In this document: positions 17,824 to 26,556 of the stretch, piece by piece
Position numbering within the stretch: position 1 is the first letter of the stretch
Layout of the letters: each line of letters starts with the position of its first letter
Assembly: GCF_003614945.1 (NCBI RefSeq)
Contig: NZ_QYCZ01000001.1
Location: forward strand, 204,001 to 268,000
DNA from: Bergeyella cardium
GTDB lineage: Bacteria > Bacteroidota > Bacteroidia > Flavobacteriales > Weeksellaceae
Direction: 5' to 3'
DNA length: 64,000 nt
The notes under the pieces: generated by a model
Told to the model about the DNA's origin: nothing
Database searches by the model: none
What the model saw: only the letters and a program-made list of their open reading frames with translations
Position numbers and translations under genes: made by a program

Positions 17824-19716
17824 ATGAAAAAACTTGCCTTTATACTATTAGCTCTTCAATGGGGTATCGGTTTTTCGCAAGCAAAGAAAACAAAAAAGGT
17901 AGAAATACTAAAAATTACTAAAAAAGATAGCATTGATAAAAAAGATGCACTATCTACTTATTCCGACCTGCTGAAAGGGGCTCAAACTAAGAAAGGGCTC
18001 TTCACCATTCATAAGGTAAAGGAGAAAATCTATTTTGAAATTCCTAATGAAGTTTTGAGTAAGGACTTGCTCCTTGTGAATAAAATCTCGTCTGTACCTG
18101 CACAAATTAATAATGCAGGAGTAAATAAGGGAATTAATTATGAAAATAAGCTCATTAGGCTTTATAAAGACACTAAGAATAAAAAGATTTGGGCAAAGAC
18201 TTTTGACCCAGAAATCAGCGTAAATGAAAAGGATAATATTGCTAAATCTGTAAGAGATAATTACAGCGAATCTATTATAGAAGGCTTTGAGATAAAGGCT
18301 TTTGGGAAAGATTCTACAGTAGTGATTCAGGTGAATGATGTCTTTAATGGCACTTCCAAAAGTTTTAATAACCTTTTTGATAATATAGGAATGGGGGGCT
18401 CCGTGCGTACCAAAGATTCTTTTATCAGTGAGGTGAAGAGCTTTCCACAGAATATTATTATTAAAGCCAACCTTACTACTCAGGTAAGTGAGGGAAAGAC
18501 TACCGCTGAGAAGGCAGACCTCACTGTGGGGACTACTACAAATATTGTCTTACTTCCAGAGCCTATGGTTGCCCGCTTTTCAGATGACCGAATTGGGTAT
18601 TTTACTACACCTAAAACTTATTTCTCAGACAAGCAGCAAAAGGTAGAGAAGAAAGAGCTCATTACCCGATGGCGTCTTGAACCGAAAGATGAAGATATTA
18701 ATAAATATCTCGCAGGTGAGCTCGTAGAGCCTAAGAAGCCTATTTTATACTATATAGACCCTGCTACTCCTAAGCAGTGGCAGCAGGCGATTATAGACGG
18801 AGTTTCGGATTGGAATGAGGCCTTTAAAGAAGCCGGGTTTAAAAATGTAATCTCTGCAAAGCTCCCAGACCCGGATGATAAAGACTTTGATGTAGATGAT
18901 GTACGCTATTCCGTAATTACTTATGCCGCTTCTTCTATGGCAAATGCCCTTGGACCTTCTGTGGTAGACCCTCGTACAGGTGAAATACTGGAAGCTGATA
19001 TTATCTGGTGGCACAATGTAATGACTCTACTCCAATCTTGGATGAGGGTTCAGACGGGTATTATCGATCCTCAGGTTAGGAATAACACTTTTCCAGATGC
19101 TAAAATGGCAAATGCTATTCGCTTTGTTTCCTCTCACGAGGTAGGGCATACTTTCGGCTTGAAGCACAATATGGGTGCTTCCTTTGCCTATTCCGTGGAG
19201 GCTCTTCGTTCACCTGGGTTTACAGAGAGAATGGGAGGTACTGCACCCTCTATTATGGATTATGCACGGTTTAATTATGTAGCTCAGGAGGGAGATGGTG
19301 TAAAGCAAATCACCCCTAAAATCGGTGCGTATGATAAATTTGCTATCGGCTGGGGGTATAGATGGACGGGGAAGGCCTCTCCACAAGAGGAGCTCACCAT
19401 TACCCGCTCTTGGTTAGATGCACATCAGGGAGACCCTCTCTATTTCTACGGCGAGCAGCAGTCCGAAACTATAGACCCTCGCTCCCAAGCCGAAGATTTA
19501 GGAGACAATGCAATGAAAGCAGGGGCATATGGCATTATCAACCTTAAAAAGACCATCCCTCACATCATAGAATGGAGCACCAAAAAAGGCGAAGATTATG
19601 AGCAAGCAAAGGCTTTTTATAATCAAGTAATCAACCAATGGTATGTTTATAACAATCATACCCTTGCCAATATTGGGGGCATTTATCTCACTCCAAGCGT
19701 AAAGGGTGATATTTGA
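17824..19716 (+). CDS. zinc-dependent metalloprotease (DUF5117/DUF4953 type), C-terminally truncated
   Basis: A secreted or envelope metalloprotease of Bacteroidota. Signal peptide (MKKLAFILLALQWGIGFSQ), a DUF5117-like N-terminal region, then the catalytic domain with the metzincin motif HEVGHTFGLKH (about 439-449), preceded by WWHNVMTLLQSW. The 630 residues stop abruptly at SVKGDI; relatives run about 800 or more. Right at the stop the sequence becomes a SusD-family tail in another frame, so a deletion has fused the two genes. The catalytic domain is intact but stability is doubtful. The frame is otherwise free of lesions. Confidence 0.8.
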   Translation: MKKLAFILLALQWGIGFSQAKKTKKVEILKITKKDSIDKKDALSTYSDLLKGAQTKKGLFTIHKVKEKIYFEIPNEVLSKDLLLVNKISSVPAQINNAGVNKGINYENKLIRLYKDTKNKKIWAKTFDPEISVNEKDNIAKSVRDNYSESIIEGFEIKAFGKDSTVVIQVNDVFNGTSKSFNNLFDNIGMGGSVRTKDSFISEVKSFPQNIIIKANLTTQVSEGKTTAEKADLTVGTTTNIVLLPEPMVARFSDDRIGYFTTPKTYFSDKQQKVEKKELITRWRLEPKDEDINKYLAGELVEPKKPILYYIDPATPKQWQQAIIDGVSDWNEAFKEAGFKNVISAKLPDPDDKDFDVDDVRYSVITYAASSMANALGPSVVDPRTGEILEADIIWWHNVMTLLQSWMRVQTGIIDPQVRNNTFPDAKMANAIRFVSSHEVGHTFGLKHNMGASFAYSVEALRSPGFTERMGGTAPSIMDYARFNYVAQEGDGVKQITPKIGAYDKFAIGWGYRWTGKASPQEELTITRSWLDAHQGDPLYFYGEQQSETIDPRSQAEDLGDNAMKAGAYGIINLKKTIPHIIEWSTKKGEDYEQAKAFYNQVINQWYVYNNHTLANIGGIYLTPSVKGDI

Positions 19717-20170
19717 CCAAGTAAATGACCTCCGTTTTGCTAAATATTTTGTGAAAAATGGGGCAAACTGGCAAACGACCAAGTATAATAGCAACAACAG
19801 CTTGAAATGCTCTTTCCGAGTAGGGGAAATCGTATTAATAAAAGCAGAAGCACAAGCGAAATTAGGAGATGAAGCAGCTTCAAAAGCTACACTTTTAGAT
19901 TTGGCAACGAAGCGATATAATAGTACTGGGCTTTCCAACTTTACCGCAAGGATAAATGCCCTCTCGGGAGCAAATTATTATACCGAACTCCTCAATGAAA
20001 GAGCAAGAGAAACCTCTTTTGAGGGGCTTAGGTGGTTTGATTTAAGGCGTACTACCCAACCTGAGATTATCCATACATTTGATGGTAAAGAGTATAAGCT
20101 CAATTCAAAAGACCCTCGCTATACCCTGCCTTTCCCACAGGATGCGAGACTAAAAAATCCAGCGCTTTAA
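19709..20170 (+). pseudogene. C-terminal fragment of a RagB/SusD family lipoprotein gene
   Basis: About 150 codons match the C-terminal part of SusD-family glycan-binding lipoproteins: DLRFAKYFV, VGEIVLIKAEAQAKLGD with the helical repeat, LLNERARETSFEGLRWFDLRRT and the terminal YTLPFPQDARLKNPAL. The signal peptide and first two thirds are missing, as is the partner SusC gene. It begins directly at the broken end of the metalloprotease in a different frame. Best read as a deletion remnant of a SusCD locus. Confidence 0.85.
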
Positions 20171-20191
20171 GTATACCAATTGCTTTGTTAG

Positions 20192-20231
20192 AAAACCAAA
20201 ATCAGGAGTTTATACTCCTGATTTTGGTTTT
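20192..20231 (+). terminator. terminator after the SusD remnant
   Basis: Perfect long hairpin: 18-base arms (AAAACCAAAATCAGGAGT and its complement) around TTAT, followed by CTATTT. The stem also carries terminal A/T runs, so it could act in both directions. Confidence 0.8.
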
Positions 20232-20235
20232 CTAT

Positions 20236-20345
20236 TTCACAATAGCTGACAGCTTCTGGCTTTTAGCTTTAGGCAGTAGGCAGTAAGCAGTGCGTGGTTA
20301 GCTTGTCCTATGTGCTCCCCACGCAGTGGGTGCCTGCCGTGCTAC
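20236..20345. repeat. composite dispersed repeat over the aminotransferase stop codon
   Basis: Type A words (AGCTTCTGGCTTTTAGCTT) are followed by type B words (AGGCAGTAGGCAGTAAGCAGT) and then a palindromic block GTGCTCCCCACGCAGTGGGTG. The reverse complement of that block matches 20 of 21 bases at 53680-53700. The block encodes the last residues of the minus-strand aminotransferase. Confidence 0.7.
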
Positions 20346-21527
20346 GGCTGCCTCATCGGTTATGGTGTTGAGGATGATTTCACAGCCGTGTTTTATTTCA
20401 TCATCGGTGATGTTGAGTGGTGGGGAGATTCTGAGGAATTCGTTTCGGTAGAGCTGCCAGAAGACGATAAGCCCTTGCTCCATACAGCGTTTGGCTACGG
20501 AGAGGGTATATTCTGGGCTACCGAGATTTATGGCGAGCATTAGTCCTTTTCCATTTATGGACTTTATTTTAGGGTGTACGAGGAGCTCGCGGAAGAGCTT
20601 TTCTTTTCTGTCGATTTCGCTCATTAGGTTGCTTTCTAAGAGCTCTTTAAGTGTGGCGTAGCAAGCTGCAGCGATAAGCGGATTACCTCCAAAAGTGGTG
20701 ATATGCCCCAGCTTTGGAGAGTGGGAGAGGCTCTGCATTATCTCCCGAGAAGCCATAAAAGCCCCTACGGGTACGCCACCGCCCATACCTTTGCCTATCA
20801 CAAGGATATCAGGTACGATGCCATAATGCTCGAAGGCGAAGAGCTTGCCTGTACGCCCGAAGCCAGGCTGTATTTCGTCTAAGATGAGGAGTGCGCCTAC
20901 CTCTTCGCATCTTTGTTTTAGCTTTTTGAAATAATCGGGGGCGGGCACCAGGAATCCTGCTGCTCCCTGTATGGTTTCAGCAATAACGCAGGCGGTTTTT
21001 TCAGTGATTTTATCAAAGTCTTCAGGATTATTAAATTCAATGAAATTAACCATAGGAAGGAGAGGTCTGAACTCGCGCTTATGCACTTCATTGCCCGCTA
21101 CGGAGAGGGCACCGTGAGTATTTCCGTGGTAGGCATTCTTCATCGAGATAATCTCCTCTCTGCCTGTGTATCTCTTAGCGAGTTTTAGGGCACCGTCTAT
21201 ACCCTCTGCACCAGAATTAACGAGGTAGGTTACTTCCAAAGGCTCTGGTGTAGCTTCTGCCAGTAGCTTGCAGAGTGCTACGGGTTTCTCTTGGGCATAT
21301 TCGCCATAGACCATTGTGTGGAGGTATTTATCTGCCTGCTCCTTTATGGCATTGATGATTTTTGGGTGAGAATGCCCGAGTGTATTGGCAGAAACCCCCG
21401 CCACGAAGTCTAAATATTTCCGTCCATCTTTACCGTAGATATAGCTGCCCTCTGCTCGCTCTACTTCAAAGCCCGAAGCGAAAGGAGTGGTCTGTGCCTG
21501 GTAGGTAAAAAAATCTTTGCTAAGCAT
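20298..21527 (-). CDS. class III aminotransferase (aspartate aminotransferase family protein)
   Basis: A PLP-dependent omega-amino-group transaminase of 409 aa, acetylornithine/ornithine/GABA aminotransferase fold. Motifs are VNSGAEGIDGALKLAKRYTGR, AYHGNTHGALSVAG, LILDEIQPGFGRTGKLFAFEH and VIGKGMGGGVPVGAF, with the PLP Lys in the last. The substrate is not identifiable; no arginine genes are adjacent. The C-terminal extension after about residue 390 (ARQAPTAWGAHRTS) is encoded by a dispersed repeat and is unlikely to be ancestral. Confidence 0.88.
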   Translation of the reverse strand: MLSKDFFTYQAQTTPFASGFEVERAEGSYIYGKDGRKYLDFVAGVSANTLGHSHPKIINAIKEQADKYLHTMVYGEYAQEKPVALCKLLAEATPEPLEVTYLVNSGAEGIDGALKLAKRYTGREEIISMKNAYHGNTHGALSVAGNEVHKREFRPLLPMVNFIEFNNPEDFDKITEKTACVIAETIQGAAGFLVPAPDYFKKLKQRCEEVGALLILDEIQPGFGRTGKLFAFEHYGIVPDILVIGKGMGGGVPVGAFMASREIMQSLSHSPKLGHITTFGGNPLIAAACYATLKELLESNLMSEIDRKEKLFRELLVHPKIKSINGKGLMLAINLGSPEYTLSVAKRCMEQGLIVFWQLYRNEFLRISPPLNITDDEIKHGCEIILNTITDEAAVARQAPTAWGAHRTS

Positions 21528-21571
21528 CGTTCATAAATTTTAGGGGGCAAATTTCAGAAAATATAAATAAA

Positions 21572-21598
21572 AAAACCGCTCTTGCGAACGGTTTTTTG
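21572..21598. terminator. terminator of the rplKAJL cluster
   Basis: ACCGCTC and GAACGGT arms with a TTGC loop, flanked by A and T runs, 17 bp after the rplL stop. It separates rplL from the next gene, which is not rpoB. Confidence 0.85.
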
Positions 21599-21614
21599 TT
21601 ATGATGAATGAGAA

Positions 21615-21986
21615 TTATTTTAATTCTACTTCAGCACCAGCTTCTTCAAGTTGTTTTTTAAGAGCTTCTGCTTCATCTTTTGGAACTCCTTGCTTGATTG
21701 GAGCAGGAGCGCCATCTACGATGTCTTTAGCTTCTTTAAGACCAGCACCTGTTAAATCTTTAACTAATTTAACGATAGCTAATTTAGAAGCACCTGCTGA
21801 TTTAAGGATTACATCGAATTCTGATTTTTCTTCAGCAGCGTCTCCACCTGCTGCACCACCTGCAACTACAACAGCAGCAGCAGCTGGTTCGATTCCGTAC
21901 TCATCCTTAAGGATAGCAGCTAATTCATTTACTTCTTTTACTGATAGGTTTACAAGCGTTTCCGCTAAATTTTTTAAATCTGACAT
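21615..21986 (-). CDS. rplL: 50S ribosomal protein L7/L12
   Basis: The stalk protein that recruits translation GTPases. 123 aa: N-terminal dimerisation helices ([16 protein letters not shown]), an Ala/Gly-rich hinge (about 33-50) and the conserved C-terminal domain ([25 protein letters not shown]). It is the last gene of the ribosomal cluster, followed by a strong terminator and an aminotransferase instead of rpoB. Confidence 0.98.
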   Translation of the reverse strand: MSDLKNLAETLVNLSVKEVNELAAILKDEYGIEPAAAAVVVAGGAAGGDAAEEKSEFDVILKSAGASKLAIVKLVKDLTGAGLKEAKDIVDGAPAPIKQGVPKDEAEALKKQLEEAGAEVELK

Positions 21987-22037
21987 TTTTGTAATGTTTT
22001 TTGTTGTTGAACGATTATATTATTTTTTGAGTATCTA

Positions 22038-22607
22038 TTATTCTGCATCGGTTGCAGGAGTTTCTTCTGCTGGAGCACTTTCTTCTGTTGGGGCAGCTTC
22101 TTCAGCTTTAGCTTCTGGAGCGGCAGCATCGGCTTTATTTTCCAAAGCGGAAAGTAATCTCTTGATAGGAGATTGAAGTAATCCGATGATTTCTCCAAGC
22201 ATTTCTTCTTTAGATTTAATGTTGGATAGAGCGTCGAGGTTTTCATCTCCAATGTAGAATGTCTCTTGCAAGTATGCGGATTTCAAAGCCGGTCTCTCAG
22301 CAGCTTTTCTGAATCCTTTGATGAGCTTTGCTGGCGCATTAGCTGTTTCAGAAATCATTAAAGCGGAGTTTCCTTTGAAAGTAGGGAACATTTCGGAGTA
22401 GTCTACTCCTTCGATTTGCTCCATTGCTTTTTGAAGGAGCGTATTTTTAACTACTTTTACTTTGATGTTGTTTTTGAAAGCCTGTCTTCTAAAGTCTGAA
22501 GTCTGAGAAGCGTTCAATCCTTCAAGGTCTGCTACATATACTACTTTAGCATCTTGTAACAAATCTTTTATTTCCTGTATTACTACTACTTTTTCTTCTT
22601 TTGTCAT
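22038..22607 (-). CDS. rplJ: 50S ribosomal protein L10
   Basis: Anchors the L7/L12 stalk on 23S rRNA and is usually the autoregulator of rplJL. 189 aa with the family N-terminus (EEKVVVIQEIKDLLQDA) and YVADLEGLNASQTSDFR. The last 35 or so residues are an Ala/Glu/Pro-rich tail (KADAAAPEAKAEEAAPTEE and on), longer than the classical L10 end. 51 bp separate it from rplL. Confidence 0.97.
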   Translation of the reverse strand: MTKEEKVVVIQEIKDLLQDAKVVYVADLEGLNASQTSDFRRQAFKNNIKVKVVKNTLLQKAMEQIEGVDYSEMFPTFKGNSALMISETANAPAKLIKGFRKAAERPALKSAYLQETFYIGDENLDALSNIKSKEEMLGEIIGLLQSPIKRLLSALENKADAAAPEAKAEEAAPTEESAPAEETPATDAE

Positions 22608-22620
22608 TGTCTTTCAGATT

Positions 22621-23313
22621 TTAGTTTACAGATTTAGTATCAATTGCAATACCTGGACTCATAGTAGAAGATAGGTAGATGCTTTTTACATAAGTTCCTT
22701 TTGCAGCAGTTGGTTTCAACTTGATAAGCGTTTGGATAAGCTCCTGAGCATTTTCTTTAAGTTTGTCTGCCTCAAAAGATACTTTACCGATAGCAGCGTG
22801 TACGATACCGTATTTATCAACTTTGAAGTCAATTTTACCAGATTTTACTTCTGCTACGGCTTTACCAACTTCCATAGTTACAGTACCTGATTTAGGGTTT
22901 GGCATTAAGCCTCTTGGTCCGAGTACTCTACCGAGTGGCCCAAGTTTACCCATTACTGCTGGCATAGTAACGATAACATCTACATCTGTCCAGCCGTTTT
23001 TAATTTTATCAAGGTATTCATCAAGACCTACATAATCAGCACCTGCTTCTTTTGCTTCTGCTTCTTTATCAGGAGTTACAAGAGCGAGTACTTTTACATC
23101 TTTACCGGTACCGTGAGGTAGAGATACTACACCTCTCACCATTTGGTTGGCTTTTCTTGGGTCTACCCCTAATCTTACAGCGATATCTACAGAAGCGTCG
23201 AATTTTGCGATATTAACTTCTTTTACAAGAGCAGAACCTTCTTGAAGATTGTATAATCTTCCTTTTTCTACTTTGCTTAAAGCTTCTTTTTGTTTCTTAG
23301 TCAATTTTGCCAT
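22621..23313 (-). CDS. rplA: 50S ribosomal protein L1
   Basis: Forms the mobile L1 stalk near the E site. 230 aa. Signature segments: [31 protein letters not shown] and [18 protein letters not shown]. It lies 13 bp from both neighbours in the rplK-rplA-rplJ order. Confidence 0.98.
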   Translation of the reverse strand: MAKLTKKQKEALSKVEKGRLYNLQEGSALVKEVNIAKFDASVDIAVRLGVDPRKANQMVRGVVSLPHGTGKDVKVLALVTPDKEAEAKEAGADYVGLDEYLDKIKNGWTDVDVIVTMPAVMGKLGPLGRVLGPRGLMPNPKSGTVTMEVGKAVAEVKSGKIDFKVDKYGIVHAAIGKVSFEADKLKENAQELIQTLIKLKPTAAKGTYVKSIYLSSTMSPGIAIDTKSVN

Positions 23314-23326
23314 TTCTCAATAAGTT

Positions 23327-23773
23327 TTAAGCGTTAGTTTCTGGTTTAGTTCCTGTTACTTTTAATCCCATAGAACGAGCTGTTCCTGCTACCATAGACA
23401 AAGCAGAATCGAGGGTAAAGCAGTTAAGGTCTGACATTTTATCCTCAGCGATTTTTTGTACTTGTTCCCAAGTTACAGAACCTACTTTGTTTCTGTTTGG
23501 TTCACCAGATCCACTCTTGACTTTAGCCGCTTCCATAAGCTGAATAGCTGCAGGAGGAGTTTTGATAACAAATTCAAAAGATTTGTCTTCATACACAGTA
23601 ATTACTACTGGTAGTACTTGTCCCGGCTTATCTTGAGTTCTTCCGTTAAATTGCTTACAAAACTCCATAATGTTCACACCCGCAGAACCCAAAGCTGGAC
23701 CTACTGGTGGGGAAGGGTTAGCAGCACCTCCTTTCACCTGAAGTTTTACCATTTTAAAGACTTTCTTAGCCAT
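23327..23773 (-). CDS. rplK: 50S ribosomal protein L11
   Basis: Binds the GTPase-associated region of 23S rRNA. 148 aa with the family's [36 protein letters not shown]-terminal region and the C-terminal RNA-binding part ([10 protein letters not shown]). It is the first gene of the cluster; nusG and secE, its usual upstream partners, are absent, and the next gene upstream is the divergent ctlX. Confidence 0.98.
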   Translation of the reverse strand: MAKKVFKMVKLQVKGGAANPSPPVGPALGSAGVNIMEFCKQFNGRTQDKPGQVLPVVITVYEDKSFEFVIKTPPAAIQLMEAAKVKSGSGEPNRNKVGSVTWEQVQKIAEDKMSDLNCFTLDSALSMVAGTARSMGLKVTGTKPETNA

Positions 23774-23872
23774 TTCTTTTGTTTAAAAATTAATTAAATA
23801 ATGAATGTGGAAGCATTTATTATTCAAATAATTATACTCTACTCACAAATCGTATAATTACTTTTCGGTCTG

Positions 23873-23902
23873 CAAAAGTATAAATTATTTTTGAATACAC
23901 AA
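23873..23902 (-). promoter_or_regulatory. promoter of rplK-rplA-rplJ-rplL
   Basis: On the minus strand TTG at 23902-23900, a 19-base spacer and TACTTTTG at 23880-23873 give the best -33/-7 match in the window. The leader to the rplK ATG is about 95 bases, unusually long here and with room for regulation. No L1-binding structure could be confirmed by eye. Confidence 0.7.
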
Positions 23903-23946
23903 GTAAACCTGTTGATTTTTAGTTTTATTATTTTGATTTTCTTTTC

Positions 23947-23954
23947 TACTTTTG
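23947..23954 (+). promoter_or_regulatory. -7 box (TACTTTTG) for ctlX; decides the start
   Basis: TACTTTTG ends 20 bases before the ATG at 23975, so the upstream in-frame ATG at 23891 lies before the promoter and should not be the start. Confidence 0.6.
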
Positions 23955-23974
23955 CCGAAAATCGTTTAAAAACT

Positions 23975-24901
23975 ATGCAGACAACAGATACTGTACTGAT
24001 GGTAGAGCCCATTGCATTTGGCTATAATGCTGAGACCGCTAAAAACAATTACTTTCAGGTAAATTCCGAAAATGATAAAACCCAAGAAAAAGCATTGGTT
24101 GAATTTCAAAATTTTGTTTCCAAACTCAGGAGTAGGGGAGTAAATGTAGTGGTGATAAAGGATACCCTAAAACCTCATACGCCAGACTCCATCTTCCCGA
24201 ATAATTGGGTGAGCTTTAATAAAGAGGGTAAAGTATTCCTCTACCCAATGTATGCTCAAAACAGGAGAGATGAGAGGCGAAACGATATCTTTGAACTCTT
24301 GAAAAATGAGGGCTTTCAGATTAATTCTATAGAAGACTGGTCTACCTACGAAGCAGAAAATATATTTCTGGAAGGCACGGGAAGTATGATTTTTGACCAC
24401 GATTATAAAATCGCTTACGGTTCTGTCTCCCTCAGGCTTGATGAGGCTTTATTCAGAAAATACTGCGAGAGTATCGGGTATAAGCCCATAGTTTTCCATT
24501 CTTTTCAAACGGCAAATAACGAGAGGCTCCCTATCTATCATACCAATGTAATGATGTGCGTGGCGGATAAATATGTAGTGATTTGCTTAGACTGCATAGA
24601 TGATGAAGCAGAAAGAAAGCAAGTGGCAGACACCATTCTCTCCACCCATAAAGAGATTATTGAGATAACGGAAGCTCAATTGCAGCAGTTTGCTGGGAAT
24701 ATGCTCCAAGTGCAGAATACTGCAGGAGAAAAGTTTTTGGTGATGAGCCAGTCTGCTTATCGGTCTCTCTCGCAAGAGCAAATTCAGAATATTGAAAAGT
24801 ATAACGAGATTATCTACTCCGACCTTAATACCATAGAAACTAATGGCGGAGGGAGTGCAAGGTGTATGCTCGCAGAAGTCTTTTTACCTAAATCATTATA
24901 A
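23975..24901 (+). CDS. ctlX: citrulline hydrolase-type amidinohydrolase (CtlX family)
   Basis: A guanidino-group-modifying enzyme fold of 308 aa, like arginine deiminase, reported in this family to hydrolyse citrulline. Seen: MVEPIAFGYNAETAKNNYFQ, the substrate-binding DSIFPNNWVSF, GTGSMIFD, the catalytic His region LPIYHTNVMMCVAD and the terminal catalytic Cys in GGSARCMLAEVFLP. The start at 23975 gives a cytosolic protein; the extended ORF would add a hydrophobic leader encoded by promoter DNA. Followed two bases later by a membrane-protein gene. Confidence 0.88.
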   Translation: MQTTDTVLMVEPIAFGYNAETAKNNYFQVNSENDKTQEKALVEFQNFVSKLRSRGVNVVVIKDTLKPHTPDSIFPNNWVSFNKEGKVFLYPMYAQNRRDERRNDIFELLKNEGFQINSIEDWSTYEAENIFLEGTGSMIFDHDYKIAYGSVSLRLDEALFRKYCESIGYKPIVFHSFQTANNERLPIYHTNVMMCVADKYVVICLDCIDDEAERKQVADTILSTHKEIIEITEAQLQQFAGNMLQVQNTAGEKFLVMSQSAYRSLSQEQIQNIEKYNEIIYSDLNTIETNGGGSARCMLAEVFLPKSL

Positions 24902-24903
24902 CG

Positions 24904-25623
24904 ATGTCTAAATCTATTCAGGTAGGGATAGACCATATCCTATCAAGGGCGTTTTATTATTGGAGGAAAACCTTGCTGTATCAGTTTCTTTCATCGGTTA
25001 TTTATTTTTCTATACTTTTAATTGTCATTCTTTTCTTTGCCGAGAAGTATGGCGTCCTCGATGAGTACATCAGGATTATTAATACTTATACTAATGACAG
25101 GGAGCAGCTGCAGGAAGATTTAATAAAACTCTCTCAAACTTCGAGCTACCTCCATCTTGCGCTTATTATAGTGGGGGTAAAGGCTTTCCTCTTTCCGCTA
25201 CAGATAGGTCTCCTTCATATATATAGGAAGATAGATTTAAATGAGAGCCCCACCATTTCGGATTTATTTATCGGCTATTCAGGGGCTAATTTCTTTATAT
25301 TCGTGGGCTATTATTTATTTTGGTATATGCTCTTCTCTTATGGTGCTCCGTTTGTGTTTTTATCGGTGCTTTGGGTATTGCTTACGCTGTTTTCGGCGCC
25401 GCTTATCTTCTTTATGAAGCAGCCTTTGTTTAGAACTATAGGAATTAATCTTAAAGTGATGAAGGTATATTTCATCCCTATTATCGTATGCCTCTTGTTG
25501 TCATTGGTGTTCAGGTATTCTGGTGCGCTGGTATTCGGTGTGGGGATATTGCTCACTTATTTCTTTTCCACTGCTGTCGTCTATAGCTTGTACCAAACCT
25601 TATTTAAGGAAGTGAGAGAATAA
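24904..25623 (+). CDS. hypothetical integral membrane protein
   Basis: No family recognised with confidence. The 239 residues hold about six hydrophobic segments (near 25-45, 80-100, 130-150, 150-175, 190-210, 212-235) and no catalytic motif. The start lies two bases after the ctlX stop, so the two are co-transcribed. It could be an accessory membrane protein of the DUF4013 kind, but that is a guess. Confidence 0.75.
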   Translation: MSKSIQVGIDHILSRAFYYWRKTLLYQFLSSVIYFSILLIVILFFAEKYGVLDEYIRIINTYTNDREQLQEDLIKLSQTSSYLHLALIIVGVKAFLFPLQIGLLHIYRKIDLNESPTISDLFIGYSGANFFIFVGYYLFWYMLFSYGAPFVFLSVLWVLLTLFSAPLIFFMKQPLFRTIGINLKVMKVYFIPIIVCLLLSLVFRYSGALVFGVGILLTYFFSTAVVYSLYQTLFKEVRE

Positions 25624-25630
25624 AAAAAAT

Positions 25631-25659
25631 AAAAGACAATTGCTACGATTGTCTTTTTT
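25631..25659. terminator. bidirectional terminator
   Basis: AAAGACAAT and ATTGTCTTT arms around TGCTACG with A/T runs on both sides, between the convergent membrane-protein and DUF2797 genes. The T-run overlaps the end of the DUF2797 gene. Confidence 0.8.
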
Positions 25660-26452
25660 AATGGATGTCTATTTCTATAACAAAACCTTCGTGATTGCGG
25701 ATATTGATAACTCCTCCACCTTCAAAAATGAGATATTGGCCTTTTATTCCTTTTAAAATGCCACCGAACTCCCCTTGTTTCTCGAGGCTGATGGTCGTAA
25801 CTTTCTCCACAGGCTGATGCGGGAAATGAATGCTTAGCACTTCGTTATTGGCTAAATAGAACTTTTGAGAATCCTTCGGGAGCAGGTCTTTTATCTTCTC
25901 TCGCACGGCGTATAGGTCGGTTTCGTCATTGTTTCCCTCGGCGAGCATTTTTCGGTAATTGGTTTTGTCGCTCAGGTGTTTTTTTAGTTCTACTTCTATT
26001 ATTCCTGCTTCGTAGCGGTTGTTTGTGCGGGCTATGGGCAGGGCGAGTGTAGCGCCTTGGTCTATCCATCGGGTGGGGGTTTGGCTTTCTCGGGTTACGC
26101 CTACTTTTACTCCCCCCGTGTGGGCGAGATATACGATGTGTGGCTGCAGCTGTATCTCTTTTTCTACTGCTAAATCTCTGTCCTCAATCCCCAAATGTGC
26201 GGTAGATAGCTCTGGGCGAATGATGCTCTCGCCTGCATAAGGGCTCTCGAAAAAGCACTGCTTGCAGAACCCCATACTGAATATTTCTTTGCTCTCCCCA
26301 CAGTTTAGGCATTGGTAGCCTGTATGTTTTATTAGGATTTCTCTCTCGAGGAGCTGATTGATGCAGAGGAGATTTCCGGATAGGTTGAGGTAATACTGCA
26401 CAGGCTCTGCGAGTACCGTGCTCATTTTCTTGACTTGTCCCGATAGTTTCAT
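25658..26452 (-). CDS. DUF2797 domain protein
   Basis: A 264-aa cytosolic protein of the DUF2797 family. A four-Cys zinc ribbon, CLNC and CKQC (about residues 46-72), is followed by HIVYLAHTGGVKVGVTRESQTPTRWIDQGA, which resembles a GIY-YIG-like nuclease core, with Tyr and the KVGVTR segment; family relatives have been compared to that fold. Molecular role not established. A TATCTTTG -7 box lies at 26477-26470 on the minus strand, 17 bases before the ATG. Confidence 0.85.
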   Translation of the reverse strand: MKLSGQVKKMSTVLAEPVQYYLNLSGNLLCINQLLEREILIKHTGYQCLNCGESKEIFSMGFCKQCFFESPYAGESIIRPELSTAHLGIEDRDLAVEKEIQLQPHIVYLAHTGGVKVGVTRESQTPTRWIDQGATLALPIARTNNRYEAGIIEVELKKHLSDKTNYRKMLAEGNNDETDLYAVREKIKDLLPKDSQKFYLANNEVLSIHFPHQPVEKVTTISLEKQGEFGGILKGIKGQYLIFEGGGVINIRNHEGFVIEIDIH

Positions 26453-26556
26453 TTTCTTCTATTGAAAAGCAAAGATAAGTGAAATGGTGAAAATTTTTTA
26501 GTTGCAAGTATCTATTAAGGTACTATGTTGTGGATTGAAAAACCAGTAGAAATTAA

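Noticed and set aside
22038-22252. 92-aa Lys-rich minus-strand ORF inside rplJ
   Set aside because: Out-of-frame shadow of the Ala/Glu-rich rplJ tail.
23891-23974. Signal-like N-terminal extension of ctlX
   Set aside because: The -7 box lies inside it; hydrophobicity is due to T-rich promoter DNA.
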